Source: Favolaschia claudopus
Lineage: Eukaryota > Basidiomycota > Agaricomycetes > Agaricales > Mycenaceae
Direction: 5' to 3'
DNA: 64,000 nucleotides
Assembly: GCA_037176885.1 (NCBI GenBank)
Contig: JAWWNJ010000214.1
Coordinates: 223,468 to 287,467 of the forward strand
Shown here piece by piece: positions 1 through 10,400 of the stretch. The notes beneath the pieces were generated by a model. That model was not told the origin of the DNA. It made no database searches and worked only from the letters and a program-made list of their open reading frames with translations. The position numbers and the translations under genes were made by a program. Each line of letters starts with the position of its first letter. Within the stretch, counting starts at the first letter, position 1.

Positions 1-1977
1 CGCATGTGTTGGGAACGACAGCCCACTCGGTCGCATCGACTCGCCCCTCATCCATCAAAGCTCCTTACGTCTCAGCACTCCGGAACGGGATGCGAATAGT
101 CGGGAGCTTGAAGAATCTGTGCGGTCTGCAATCTATGGCACCAAATCCCCCCAGCTTTACATCTCAGGCAAGGAGAACATCGCCTCACCATCCCCAACGA
201 AGCGAAAGGTTTTGACGTGGAGATGTAATGACTAAAATCTTTTTTTTCATACGAAACAATATATTCTTTTTGTTCCTTTATTCAGCATTTCATGTGGAAC
301 ATCCGTTTCTCTGACCCGTACCTTTCGTTCATTTATGATCTCCTCCATTTTCTCGAGGCAGGCAAGTGGGGACACCACCTGTGGTCGCTAACGTTAGATC
401 TCCTCGAGAAAGTCGGTCTGCTTGCCGAAGTCACCAAACGGTATGTTCCCGATCCGCGTAGATACTCAATTAACTTCCGTCATAGAATGGCAAAATTCTC
501 TCGCTGGCGAAATCTCAAACATATCAACGACTTGGCTACGAAAGATTTCACTGACGGCCAAACTCATCTCGATATTCTCAAGGTCAGAGTTTTGTTTGGG
601 CAATTGTTTGTCTACGAAATTCAAGGAGATGCTGAGAAACCCTTTCCTCTTAGTGTATTGTTTATATTCTCTGCGAGATTCTCCCCCCAAAATCGACGCT
701 GATACCGTGCATCCGAGCCCTGTTGAAGTGTCGAATGTTGCTTGGCTTACGCGTGATGACGACGAGTCGACAGCTTGTCGTTCAACAATGCATAGAAGAC
801 TACGAAAAATGGTGCAAGGTACGGCCACCATTTTACATTAAGCTCGAGTTGCTGACTAGTTCTATCTGAAGCGCGTTTCCGAGGACTACGACAAGAACTT
901 CAAGTTTCCGAAACAACACTATCTTATACACGCCCTCGATGATGTTCGTTTGAAGGGTGTGCTGCGCAACGGTACCACTCGAACGGGGGAGGGAATACAC
1001 CAAGAAGTCAAACAACACTATGGCCAGACAAATAAGCGCAACACGGAAGCCCAGGTGAGCTAATGTTGAATCTTACTCCAATGAAAACACTTAGAATAAG
1101 CAGATTTCTATTCGCGACGAGGATCAAGAGGTTGTCGCTCGGACGCGCCTGTTGATTGACGATTTTTTCAGGCGCGCTTCGCAAACGGCTGAATTGTCAG
1201 ACGCCAGCAGCGACACCGATGCCACAAATCAAGAAGCCGATGTTGCTCAGTTCAAACAAGGCTCCGCACGGCGTGTCCCGAAATCACGGATCCCGCCCGC
1301 AAATGGGGAGAACCAGTGGATTTTTGGCTCGCCACTGCAGTATGGCGACAGCCGCAGTTACGAGGATTTACATGGGGGAAATAATCCCATATACCGTGCT
1401 CTTGATCCTCGTCTTCGAGAATTTCTGCACTCGCAATTTCCCGACGAATATCTGACTTACGAGGACACGATCATGGCAAGTGTTTCTTTCTCTTTTTCCT
1501 TGCGCAAACTTATCGCACATACAGATCGAGATATTTCAATGTGTTTACATTGCGTATCAGTCAAAGGATGACTGGACCAATGCTGAGGATATTTTGCGCT
1601 GCAACAGTAACTGGTACAATTCTGGGCCTCGGTACGATTGTGTCCTTTTCAACTCTGATCAACCGGGCGTCGCATGTGCTCGATTGCGATCCCTCGTTCG
1701 CTGCCAGCTGCCCTCAGGTCGTGTTGTGGATCTTGCTGTTGTGCAAAATATGAAGCCCAACAAGTGGCGGCCGAAAACTTCGTGGGACGGCTGTGTTGTG
1801 TTCGAGGAGGAGGTAGACTTGACTTTCCTCCTCATGGACTTTGTCATCCGAGGTGCATTGTTGGCTCATGCTCAGGGACCATCAAACTCGCGTCGCAACT
1901 TTCATTATCTTGTGGATGTAGTCGACGGTGATATGTTTTTACGCGTGCTCAATGCTATAGGCCATGTATGCAATTAA
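1..1977 (+). pseudogene. Plavaka-type transposase, 5'-truncated by window edge
   Basis: Transposase of the Plavaka (CACTA-related) group typical of Agaricomycetes, recognised by pattern. Coding pieces lie in several frames separated by apparent short introns: 8-220 (motif VGNDSPLGRIDSP and TPER), 292-650 (core with GHHLW, FPRWRNL-like SRWRNLKHIN and FTDGQ), 870-1060 (NFKFPKQHYLIHALDDVR) and 1090-1977 (ending YLVDVVDGDMFLRV). A GT donor follows GluAlaGln near 1054 and AG acceptors precede later pieces. The start lies outside the window and the usual C-terminal tail (VRTCHL...FYxNSYxD type) is missing. Because frames change, it may be a spliced but decayed copy. A terminal repeat follows at 2028-2130 and may be its right end. 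Confidence 0.65.
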
Positions 1978-2027
1978 AAATCTTAACCGTTGCTTTGTCG
2001 ACCACTTTGTGGCGGGTGGGCTTATGT

Positions 2028-2130
2028 TACCTGACCGCACCCCGATAGCATCCCGGTCGGGCCCTGTCGGGGTATTATCGGGCATGGTCGGGTGGTCGGG
2101 CACGATAACAAAATAAATAAATTTGCGACA
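2028..2130 (+). repeat. Terminal repeat of TGTCGCAAATTTATTTATT family, single copy
   Basis: GC-rich CCCGATAG/CGGGCA-type subrepeats are followed by the complement of TGTCGCAAATTTATTTATT, ending at 2130 next to TATA. The same end occurs twice, in inverted orientation, at 47781 and 49773. It is read here as the right end of the element holding the Plavaka-type remnant; the left end would lie before position 1. Confidence 0.6.
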
Positions 2131-2278
2131 TATATAGTAGAGCAGAACCATGGGATGGTATCGATGTGTGCAAAGCTGAGGCACGAGAGGCTGTATTGAA
2201 AGATATTCTGTCAAATTTTCCGAACTGTGTTCTGCCAATCACTGACTTTTCATCCATGACAACAATTCTAGCTGGTTT

Positions 2279-2524
2279 CTATCTGTTCTGCATTTTCTGA
2301 AGAGAAGTAGGTGCCAAGGGGACAAAGTTAGGGTCTTTTGCTGAGACTGGGATTGATACAGCAAAGTTTATAGTCCAACCGCGAATACCAAACGCTGCTA
2401 TTCCAGTTGGTGCAATTCGTATCACAGGATCTTTGTTTTCAAGCTCATCAGCATACACTTCTCTTAATGCTGAAGTAATTGCTCGAATGATTACAGATTT
2501 CCCAAGTTGCCTGTACTGTTGCAT
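2279..2524 (-). pseudogene. Helitron Pif1-like helicase fragment
   Basis: An 81-residue frame contains a Walker-A-like GKSVIIRAIT followed by VIRIAPTGIAAFGIRG and TINFAV, the pattern of the Pif1-type helicase of Helitron RepHel proteins (ATP binding, then the APTGxAAxxIxGxTIH block). Full helicases have several hundred more residues, so this is a scrap with no Rep domain or Helitron end visible beside it. It lies between the Plavaka-type remnant and the Harbinger pair. Confidence 0.65.
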
Positions 2525-2773
2525 GGATCATTCGTCTAGTAGTAGTATTAGGTTCTCATTTTCTTAACCTGGTTGCGCAAAAGCCGTGGGAGCCGTATGA
2601 CGGCTTTTGGCATGTGCGCACCGTACGGCTCCACAATGACGCGGTCACTCAAAAGTCACCAGCAAAACTCTCTTTACGCCTAACCACCACCTACCCACCA
2701 GAGCTAAAGCACGCACATCGAACACCTCCCAGGACCAGCCATCCGACTCCGGAGCCGACCGTTTCAGTCCCGA
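2525..2773. other. Noncoding spacer with small palindrome
   Basis: Holds an inverted repeat (AAAAGCCGT ... ACGGCTTTT, about 2579-2609) and GCGCA repeats near it; possibly an end of the Harbinger-like element to the right, but no matching end was found near 4850. Confidence 0.25.
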
Positions 2774-3982
2774 TTGGCCGGACATCGCTCTGGCAGAGAA
2801 GACTCTGACAACGACCCCGGTAGCCCGTTTGTCCCGTCTCGCCCTGCCTCTCCACACCCACCCTCCGACGGGGGAGGGGAATCGGATTTTGAAAACGACG
2901 AGGAAACCTTTCCTGCTTCTCTCGACGCGAAGCAATCCCAGAAGGCGCGCAGTCCTCGATGGCTTTCGTGGGAGGACCGTTATCTCGCCCAACAGGCCGA
3001 GAAGCTTCGCCTGTTTGCTCCACAACCTTCTCAAGGCTAGTACAATTAATGGAAAGCCAATCAACCGGACCGGGCCCGCTTGTAGGGCGCGTTTAGAGAA
3101 GTTGTTGGATGCGCAGAGGGTGCGTTTGGAGCCTATTCCTTAGTCTGATATACTAAATGTCCTCTACAGCGGGAACAAACGAGATCGCTTCAGCTGACAG
3201 GCACAAATCAAGAAGTTGACGACCATCCCGAGGTGCGTCTGACGCAGCTACCCTTATTTCGTACGCAGTCCTTGACAGTTCTCCAGCTCATGACCCACCT
3301 CGTCGAACTCGTGGATGCTCAAAAACACGAGAAGGATGCGAAATCGAACTCCGCTCGGAAGAAAATCGACGTTGAGACGAAGGCGGCTCGAGACGGAGCG
3401 ATGAAGGGTTTGGTTCGGCGCGAAGCCTTAACAGACGTCTCGTCTCTGGAAGGGGCATCAGTTCGGGAGAAGCAGGGCCAGAGAAAGTATGTCAACATGG
3501 TCTCTTTCCGTTGTTTCTACTTGCTTTGTTTAATATTCAATTTCTAACAACTTTAATACAGGCGCAAGCAGGCCTCGCAACTCCGGCAATGAATCCGATA
3601 AAGAGAATTGCGACGAGCCTAAACCCAAGCGCCGGCGAAACCAACTCACCCACATTGTCAAGAACCGTAATGCCGCTGACGCCAAACGACTCGAACAAGC
3701 GCGCAAGCTCGAACAAGATCGCCATAACGAATCTATGGCCCTTCAGCATCGAACTCTCGAAATCCAGGAACAAATCACGTCAGGAATCGGTAAGCTTACG
3801 GACGGTATGGCCGCTCTCGCAAACGCTCAGGCGGCACTCCTCATGCTGAGACGAATCGCTCTGAAGCTGCGGCGCGCATGCAGTACGAGGATTCCGAGCG
3901 CCGTCGAATCGATGCTGAGCATCGCGCTGCCGAGGCGGAGCGACATGCGAGTTTTCTCGCCGCCGTCTCTCACAAGAAATAG
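2774..3982 (+). pseudogene. SANT/Myb-like DNA-binding ORF of a Harbinger element, frameshifted
   Basis: PIF/Harbinger elements encode a SANT/Myb-like DNA-binding partner beside the nuclease. The reading begins with an acidic, Ser/Pro-rich leader, then WLSWEDRYLAQQAEKLRLF (SANT-like helix), then INRTGPACRARLEKLLDAQR in another frame, then apparent exons with RERTRSLQLTGTNQEVDD, LMTHLVELVDAQK, a Lys/Arg-rich stretch near 3620-3660 and a C-terminal coiled coil rich in Glu/Arg (EDSERRRIDAEHRAAEAER) ending with TAG at 3980-3982. Introns are supported at about 3120-3170, 3232-3280 and 3487-3561 (GT...AG). Frame changes at about 3020 and 3845 that no intron explains mark it as decayed. It converges on the DDE nuclease. 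Confidence 0.6.
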
Positions 3983-4043
3983 TGTGTATTCATTCATCGT
4001 TCGGCTAGTTCAACGCTCTCATATATTTCCATTACAGGTCGTT

Positions 4044-4720
4044 CTATTCCTCATCCCCGTTCTGTGGTACGCGTATCTCTGCCCACGGTGAATTCAAGCA
4101 CCACTGATCCAACTCCGAATCTTCAATTGGCCCTCCAGTAAAATATTCTGCGAGTGATGGCGGATTGCAGTGAAAATACTGTGGAATTTGGGGGTAGTGT
4201 AGAATCGTGTGCGCGTTTACGAGTAACATTCCAACCAAGTAGTATAATTCGCATGGCGACAATAGAACCTTTTGATTACGTGAGAAGTCGAGGAAGGGAA
4301 ATTGTTGTGTGACCTCTTTGAAACACCATTCCACCGGCTCGCGACAGTGGCTCATCTTCGAGTTGAAGATGGACTCCTCAGCAGTTACTGCAGCTCCCTT
4401 GTAAGGGGAGAGGACATGCGGTCCGACACTGTATGCTGGATCGCCGTAGATAAAGAGAGGACGTCCATCCGGCGTCCAAAAATGTCGATCCAAGAGTTCT
4501 GTGAGTCCACTCTGCCGGAATACAGTTTCGTCGTGACGTCGGCCTTCCACGGGCCCATAGATATCGATAACGATTCCATCCGGCGTGAGATGAGCGTGGT
4601 ATTTGAGACAGTGGAATCGTTTCCAGCCGTTGTAGAGCATGCGCTGATTTTGCGCAACCTCTCTAAAGGTCCCTCGTTCGAACACGACAGCGCGATAGAA
4701 TGTAACAACATGTAGTAAGC
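4044..4720 (-). pseudogene. Harbinger-type DDE nuclease, first catalytic Asp lost
   Basis: DDE_Tnp_4 (HARBI1-like) nuclease that would cut DNA at element ends. The frame gives QRMLYNGWKRFHCLKYH, GPVEGRRHDETVF, FIYGDPAYSVGPHVL (second Asp, residue 131 of the open frame), REPVEWCFKEV (third acid, Glu168) and LAEYFTGG near the end. The usual FxDGT block that carries the first catalytic Asp reads FERGT here, with Arg53 in the Asp position, and the residues before it do not resemble the family. The protein is 5'-truncated and predicted inactive. Its partner SANT-like ORF lies immediately downstream on the opposite strand. Confidence 0.8.
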
Positions 4721-4824
4721 GTAGCAATGAAAGTGAAGTCTTAAGAGAGGGCGTTGGAGGTAAGAAAAAAATCAATTTTTTTTTCGCTTTCATTTTGGTT
4801 GCCGGCGGCTTCTCTGATAAACAC

Positions 4825-4845
4825 TCAATCAATCAATCAATCAAT
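4825..4845. repeat. TCAA microsatellite
   Basis: Five tandem TCAA units. Confidence 0.9.
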
Positions 4846-5135
4846 ATTCCATTATCCTCACTGCGGGCCGTTTATCGGCCCATGTCGGAGTCTAGCAGTA
4901 CATTGACTGTATCACTAATTGGTAATCATTCGGCTGCCCTTGATCCTTCAAACTCTCTGCAATGATTCCCGCAACGAGGGGCTGTGTTTCTCCAAACGGG
5001 GTTGTCGGTGCCGCACTACCGCCTGGCGTGAGTGACACGATCGTGGGGCGATCACGTGCCAGTGTGGTCATGAGGTTGGTCAGCCGAAATCGGCGCGGCG
5101 GAATCTCGGAGTGTCTAAATTGTTTCTCCGAGGGT

Positions 5136-5220
5136 GGGGGCTGCAGGATTCGAACCTGCGACCTTGGCAGTGTGCGCGTGGTCGACCTTAGGGGATGGTT
5201 ACCGCTGTGCCATCCAACCC
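5136..5220 (-). other. tRNA-like Pol III sequence (degenerate tRNA or SINE head)
   Basis: The minus strand has a perfect B-box GGTTCGAATCC (5146-5156) within a 5-bp T-arm (GCAGG...CCTGC) and a perfect A-box match TGGCACAGCGG (5202-5212), about 45 bases apart. The acceptor stem pairs at only some positions (GGGG with CCCC) and no normal D or anticodon stem forms, so this is probably a tRNA pseudogene or SINE head. No identity can be assigned. Confidence 0.45.
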
Positions 5221-5300
5221 CTCACTGACAAGCACTGATCAGCCTTCGTCAGGCTAACACTGGGGTCACCAAACCCGGTTGATGTCCCGATCAGCTGGGT

Positions 5301-5499
5301 GTTATCTGCAGGTTATCTAACACAGCCACTGCAGATAACATGCAGATTGTACTTTGCAGCGGGGTTTGCTTGAGAGGATCTTTCAGAAACAAAGGAGCAT
5401 GTACCTCTGAAGCAATTGACTAGATTTGTCTCTTTACTTGGCTCAAAACGGCGCTGTGGGCCGCCAATTAGCCAGAAAGCAGATAACACTGTTATCTGC
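5301..5499. repeat. GTTATCTGC inverted repeats
   Basis: GTTATCTGC or its complement occurs at 5301-5309, 5331-5339 and as a near-perfect 21-base palindrome at 5479-5499 (GCAGATAACA C TGTTATCTGC). No gene is visible between 5221 and 5600. Confidence 0.6.
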
Positions 5500-5965
5500 G
5501 TGACGCTGTGACTAACAGTGACTTCAAGTCTCTCGTCTGCTCTGCCAGCTTCCCCCTTCCACCGGGTCTCTTTCGGCTTGGCTTTCGCCTATTCAACTCT
5601 CCAGATAGTACAGCTCCTTTGCCTCCACCTCAAAATGCTCTAAGGTCCCTATTTTGTCCCTATTGATACCGGATTTTCGTCGCAACGACATGCTCTCTTC
5701 GTGGTCGCATTGGCCCAACCCTGAAGACTCTTTTATTTCTGGAGAAGCTACCATTATCCATTTCAGGAATGGATACACTCCGAACCTTCATGTGAACTTC
5801 GGCCCTGTCTCCACTTGGTCTCCGCTCAATTTGCCTGAGATTCATGAACCATCTTCTCAAATTGCATTCGGCGCTGGCAGAATTGCTTTGTATGAATCTG
5901 AAGCGGAGTTGCATGGTCAATGTGCACCCATATATTCCCTGGTGCGTGCCCTCACTATGGGGAGG

Positions 5966-6225
5966 AAACCCACTCAGCATAAGTGGGTAGACCCACTCGG
6001 GTTGAGTGGGTGAAGTACTCGTATGGAGTGGGTACCCCCTCGACCGGAGTGGGTGACCCACTCGCCCTGAGTAGGGATACCTACTCATGGCAAGTGGATT
6101 TTGGCAATTCCTTCACTCCTATTGAGTGGGTCACCCACTTGGGCGGAGTGGGTTTACCTACTTAAGGGGAGTGTGCCGACCTACTCAATCCGAGAGGATT
6201 TTCACTCAATTAAAGTAGGTCAGAT
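5966..6225. repeat. Left subterminal GAGTGGGT array
   Basis: About a dozen copies of GAGTGGGT or GAGTAGGT and complements at irregular 10-25 base spacing, the layout of transposase-binding subterminal repeats of CACTA elements. Confidence 0.75.
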
Positions 6226-6243
6226 AATTGTATACTCTGGCTA

Positions 6244-8113
6244 CTAGTACACGTCTAGCTGTATATACCTCGCTTCTACGTTCATCTCCCCCCGTATCGC
6301 CGTCCTGTATTCCATTGGATTGAGCTCCCAGTACATAGATAATAGATCGAATCGCACTAACCTAGTATGCTGCGCGATATTCAGCCAGAAAAGCTTGAGG
6401 GTGCGCCAGAGTACGCCGATTCTAGTGAATGATCTGAGTCCCGGGTCACACGCCAAAAAAGAAAGTCGCAACATACATACCTAATTAAAGCATTTTCACA
6501 AACCAACTTGCACTGACGACGAAATCACTGTCTGCGGAAGCGATCGAAGGAGGACGACACTTACATTGCCTGAAGAAGGGTCGCCGAAACAGCGGTCGGG
6601 TGTGAAGAACAGCAATACGTCGTGGGGCTTGTATCGGGAGCTCGCGGATGGACGCCGGTCGACGCGAATTGGAACTGGGATCGGGTTGATTTTGAAAGGA
6701 AGATAGAGATACCAAAGAAACATACCCGTCGTTAAGTTCATTCCACTTCAACTGCAGGTCACTGTGGATCAAGACCCTGTCGGTATTTCTTCATTCAAAA
6801 TTCACTCTCACCTGGACTGCGATGCACTGACCTCAATGTCGAACTGAGACGAGGGAAACAATATGAGTGACAGAAGAATGGGATAAATTCGGATCGCCGT
6901 ACGATGAAACATCTGGCTCAGAGCATAGGCTTGATGAGGTTGGAAAAGACTGGGCCCATTCCGAAGAAAACCTCGTCAGTGATTCGAAGTGAGGCAGATA
7001 CGATCAAAGGAAGGAAAGTAAATAAGAAAAACATACGTCGTTGTATCCAAACAGATTGAGAAATAAGGGGCGGCGTAGAACGGGGCGCCAGTCTGTACGT
7101 TGCCGCGTCAATCTAATAAAATTCAGCCTTGGATCTGAAATGACGAGTCTAATGAGAGAAACGAACCCGGCGATTGCGACCCATTCCAATCGTCAATTCA
7201 ACTACGGGTATGACGAGCCCGGTGAAAGTCTTTCCACAACTAAAATCAGCGGATTGTTAGTTTAGTTGGTATTCGACAGCAGATCGCCACTCACAAAAAA
7301 TCGTCGATTCACATACAACGGAACACCCTGACGCTCTCGCGCTATGCGTCGGAATGATAGAATGTGAGCCAACTTCATTGGAAGCGAAAAGAAACTACAC
7401 AACACGTAATTCCGTCCCACCAAGAGTCCGAGAAGATGGCGTTAGCAACGGTGAAAATGAAGAGAAATGAAACGCGTACCCTGCTATCACCAACGACATC
7501 CAACTAATCAAACTAAACGACGGGGGAGAGAAAGAACGATCGTGAAAACTCGAACAAAGTCAGTCGAGGAACGCACCGTTGACCCTCTCACTTCGAGATT
7601 CCACCAAATGCGACCATAATGGAATCGATGATGGCAGTGAACCCAAAGGTCGCGTGCGGGACGACACGCCACACGTAGAATGAGGGTAAAAGGAAGAAAT
7701 GCGGAAAGACACCGACGACAAGTGCATAGGGCCTATGGCAAGGTCCCGCGCACTGTCGCCGACTTCCAACGAAATGGGACATAGATTTGTGAGGGGGATG
7801 GGGAAAGACAGGGAAAAAGACATAAAAAGGTAAAGAAAGTGAAAGTACGGCTCACCATGTTGGTTAGCACATCTCCAATCCCATAGACTGCTCCGGCCGG
7901 CATCACGGTAGATACTTGAAGCGCCGCCGAACGTTCAATTGAGAGGTGAGGTGAGAACCACACAAGTTGCCGTCTGCTGATGTGGTCGGGATATCGCCAA
8001 AAACGGCTGGATTAGAGCGAAAACGCGATATAATGAAGTGATTGCGTTAGCGCGCAACCAAGGAAGAAGCGGAACCCCGCGCACATTCGTCACCATCTGA
8101 GCTCCCGAGGCAT
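6244..8113 (-). CDS. Unknown spliced gene inside the CACTA-like element
   Basis: A consistent chain of exons can be read from ATG at 8111-8113 (MPRELRC...) to TAG at 6244-6246. Phase-compatible exons include HISRRQLVWFSPHLSIERS and PAGAVYGIGDVLTNM (to about 7856), YALVVGVFPHFFLLPSFYVW and FGFTAIIDSIMVAFGGIS (to about 7593), LISWMSLVIAG, SLPMKLAHILSFRRIARER, LNFIRLTRQRTDWRPVLRR (ending LFGYND), MFHRTAIRIYPILLSLILF, and a last exon ending NPMEYRTAIRGEMNVEARY then IQLDVY. Introns are pyrimidine-rich with GT...AG borders. Hydrophobic stretches in the second, third and later exons suggest an N-terminal membrane region. No family was recognised and no DDE triad is visible. Exon choice was by hand; alternatives exist at the 3' end. 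Confidence 0.45.
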
Positions 8114-8339
8114 CGAGGAACGGTGGTGTGCAGGCGAAGGAGGTGAGAGGTGTGCGGGCGAGGTTGACTGTAACAGAGGGAGGAAGGGTGGGAGAGAGGG
8201 GAGACACGTTATCGGCGCTGAGCCGTATGGTGAGCAGATGGACCTGAAGGGAGGTGATGAGAGGGATGGGAGGAAGAGAAGAAACACGCGCCTGCAGCCT
8301 GTATAGGAGGTGCGTCTAAGGTGTAAAGCACGCCATGAA

Positions 8340-9265
8340 TCATTTCTGTGAATAAATTCGCGTTAGTCATTGACGTTCTTCGTGCAAAGCTCGGAGGAAC
8401 GGCTCACAGTCATAACATGTCCCTCGTGCGAGCCGAAGAGAGGCGGGGGAAGTATCTGGCAAGCCTCAGAGGGATAAGGGAGGTTTCATAGTAGTCAGAG
8501 CAATCACAGAAGGCAGTTGAGCGAGTATAACGCGTGCCATGCGGCGATGTTGGTGGGAGACGTAATCAGCCTCAAAGGCCGATATTTGGGCATGATTCAG
8601 GCTGTTCGGCGGCGTAGGACGTGTCAGTAGCCCGTGGTAGTCGTCCTATATCGTATTTAGGCGCATAGAGGCACGGGACGGCGCGGGGCGAGCCAGAAGA
8701 TGAAGGATAAGGAAAAGGAGCGATGTGTTACATGTCACGCAGGAACACATCACATGACTGACGCGTCGCGTTTTCGCTAAGTCCGAAAGTCGCGTTTCGA
8801 ACGACTCGGCCGAAAATGCTCAAAAATTCGGATAAATTCCAAAATTATTTGTCCGCCAGGCCAATGGGTCAATTCCGTCTGCTACAAGCAGGTATACACC
8901 GTACAGTATCTCACAACTCGGGCTCGCTCAAACTTAACAGTCAAATTTAAAGAACACGAGGTTACAACAAATCAAAACGGTGCCCGACACGAAGTCAGTG
9001 GCAAACCACACTCAACCTGTGAGCTAGGCCTTGTACTATTCATAGAGTCATTTTTGGAGGTAACTGTCATACATGAGCAAGCTGTTCAATCTCAAGGGAA
9101 GCTTCGACGAGTGCGGTGTGAGTTAAACCTCGATTGGTGAAATGCCGTTCATTGCCGCTGTTCCGGCACTGTGGCAACCCATCCACATATATCACTTGCC
9201 ACAGGCGTGCCTGGATCTTGCCGAATAGACCGGCATCGGCTGGAAGGCCATGCCGGTCAGTTTTC
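8340..9265. other. Element interior without recognised gene
   Basis: Between the internal gene and the right subterminal array. Possible 5' leader of the unknown gene at its left edge (8114-8340 contains pyrimidine-rich intron-like sequence on the minus strand); otherwise nothing supported. Confidence 0.4.
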
Positions 9266-9417
9266 CGATACCTACTCATGGTGAGTGGATTTGTACCGAG
9301 TGGGTTCGGCATACTCAGATTGAGTAGGTGAAAACCTACTCAGACACAGACCTACTCAGACAGAGTAGGCAATTCTCGGCCTGAGTGGGTCCCTACTCAG
9401 GCCGAGTGGGTTTTCTT
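9266..9417. repeat. Right subterminal GAGTRGGT array
   Basis: Eight or more GAGTGGGT/GAGTAGGT/CCTACTC units before the right terminus, matching the left array in inverted layout. Confidence 0.75.
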
Positions 9418-9549
9418 CCCACAGTGCCCTGACCCCACCAACACATGCTATTGCTCATGTTGTCACAATACTCGCCAGACTTTCAATTTCAGAGTGGGTG
9501 TACATACGACTGGACTCCAATGGCTCGACTTTTTGTTTGCATGTCTGGC

Positions 9550-9679
9550 TAGGCTCGTTACCAGCCTGTCTACGATATACAACGAATTTTTACATTGGGG
9601 AGTGTCGTTGTCGTAGACACAACGACCCTCCCCAATATAAAAATCGTTGCATTTCGTATACAGACTGGTCACGAGTCTA
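9550..9679. mobile_element. Fold-back MITE with 9-bp duplication (Mutator-like)
   Basis: Nearly the whole 130 bp is one inverted repeat: TAGGCTCGTTACCAG at the left, and TAGACTCGTGACCAG as complement of the right end, meeting near 9616 around ATTGGGGAG. ATGTCTGGC flanks it exactly (9541-9549 and 9680-9688). A 9-bp duplication is typical of Mutator-like elements. No coding capacity. Confidence 0.75.
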
Positions 9680-9792
9680 ATGTCTGGCTTCACATAGATG
9701 GCCTACTGCACAGCTCCCGCCGCACCTCGAATTCGACTTGCCTTTGCCGCCAACACTACGAGCGCGAACGGGGGCGTTGCGAGTGGTTTTGA

Positions 9793-10400
9793 TGCATTCT
9801 CGAACTCGGATACGAACCTTCGCGCATAGCGCTTTGTATCTCTACTTCTTATCTGTGTCTACCATATATTTGCCTTGTTTCAATGAAGAGAAAATTATAA
9901 ATTGTTCGCTGATACCAAGTCTGAATAATCTGAGAACAGATTAGCCTAGCAATTGATCTGCAAGCACTCAATGCTATACACTTGTATCAACCCAGAACAC
10001 TGTGGCCAAGCGTCATGAGTTCTCTCTTTTTCTCCCTCTTCTTTCTTTCTTTTTCGCGTTTTTCATCACGGGACCCAGTACATTGGCTGCGGTTCCAAAA
10101 GTGGATTGTATGTACTTGTTTGTTTCCAATACGGCATGGTTCCCATTCGTGATCTCTCTTGCACCCGCAGGACTGAGCGCGACTGGGCCACGAAAATTAG
10201 GCCAATATAGCAGAAATGTACAAAACCCATGTATATTTGTTTCAATCGGAGGAATTGCGAGAAACGAGATCTAAAGTCGTGAAAGGAGGTGCTCTTGCGA
10301 GCCCAATTTTGCGAGAAATTCCTTCGATGAAATGCGAGATATATTCACTCCAGGAAAGCCTATACCAGTGGCTTAATATTTGTAGTCCAGTGCAGCGCGG
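9793..10400. other. Unassigned spacer
   Basis: No gene supported. Contains a pyrimidine-rich run near 10021-10060. Confidence 0.4.

Larger units (their letters stand above)
5953..9426. mobile_element. CACTA-like TIR element, 3474 bp
   Basis: Left end reads CACTATGGGGAGGAAACCC and the complement of the right end CACTGTGGGAAGAAAACCC; the match continues into CCCACTC (20 of the first 23 positions). CCCT directly precedes (5949-5952) and follows (9427-9430) the element; GTGCCCT also matches but overlaps the right terminus. Both ends carry subterminal arrays of GAGTGGGT/GAGTAGGT. CACTA elements have such ends, subterminal repeats and 2-4 bp duplications. Inside, only a spliced minus-strand gene of unknown type is visible; no DDE transposase was recognised. 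Confidence 0.75.
5690..9792 (+). pseudogene. 161-codon reading frame split by two transposons
   Basis: Three segments read as one frame: 5690-5952, 9431-9549 and 9689-9792 (263+119+104 = 486 bases, 162 codons including TGA). The first begins MLSSWSHWPNPEDSF and ends SLVRAL; the second continues TPPTHAIAHVVTILARL; the third continues HIDGLLHSSRRTS and ends RCEWF. The junctions are two insertions with flanking duplications (CCCT and ATGTCTGGC). The frame is also open upstream to a TAG at 5606, so an earlier exon could exist. No family was recognised; it could be a host gene or part of an older transposon. Confidence 0.5.

Noticed and set aside
2645..3064. Minus-strand frames over the SANT-like gene
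   Set aside because: Antisense shadows; the plus strand carries the recognisable protein and introns.
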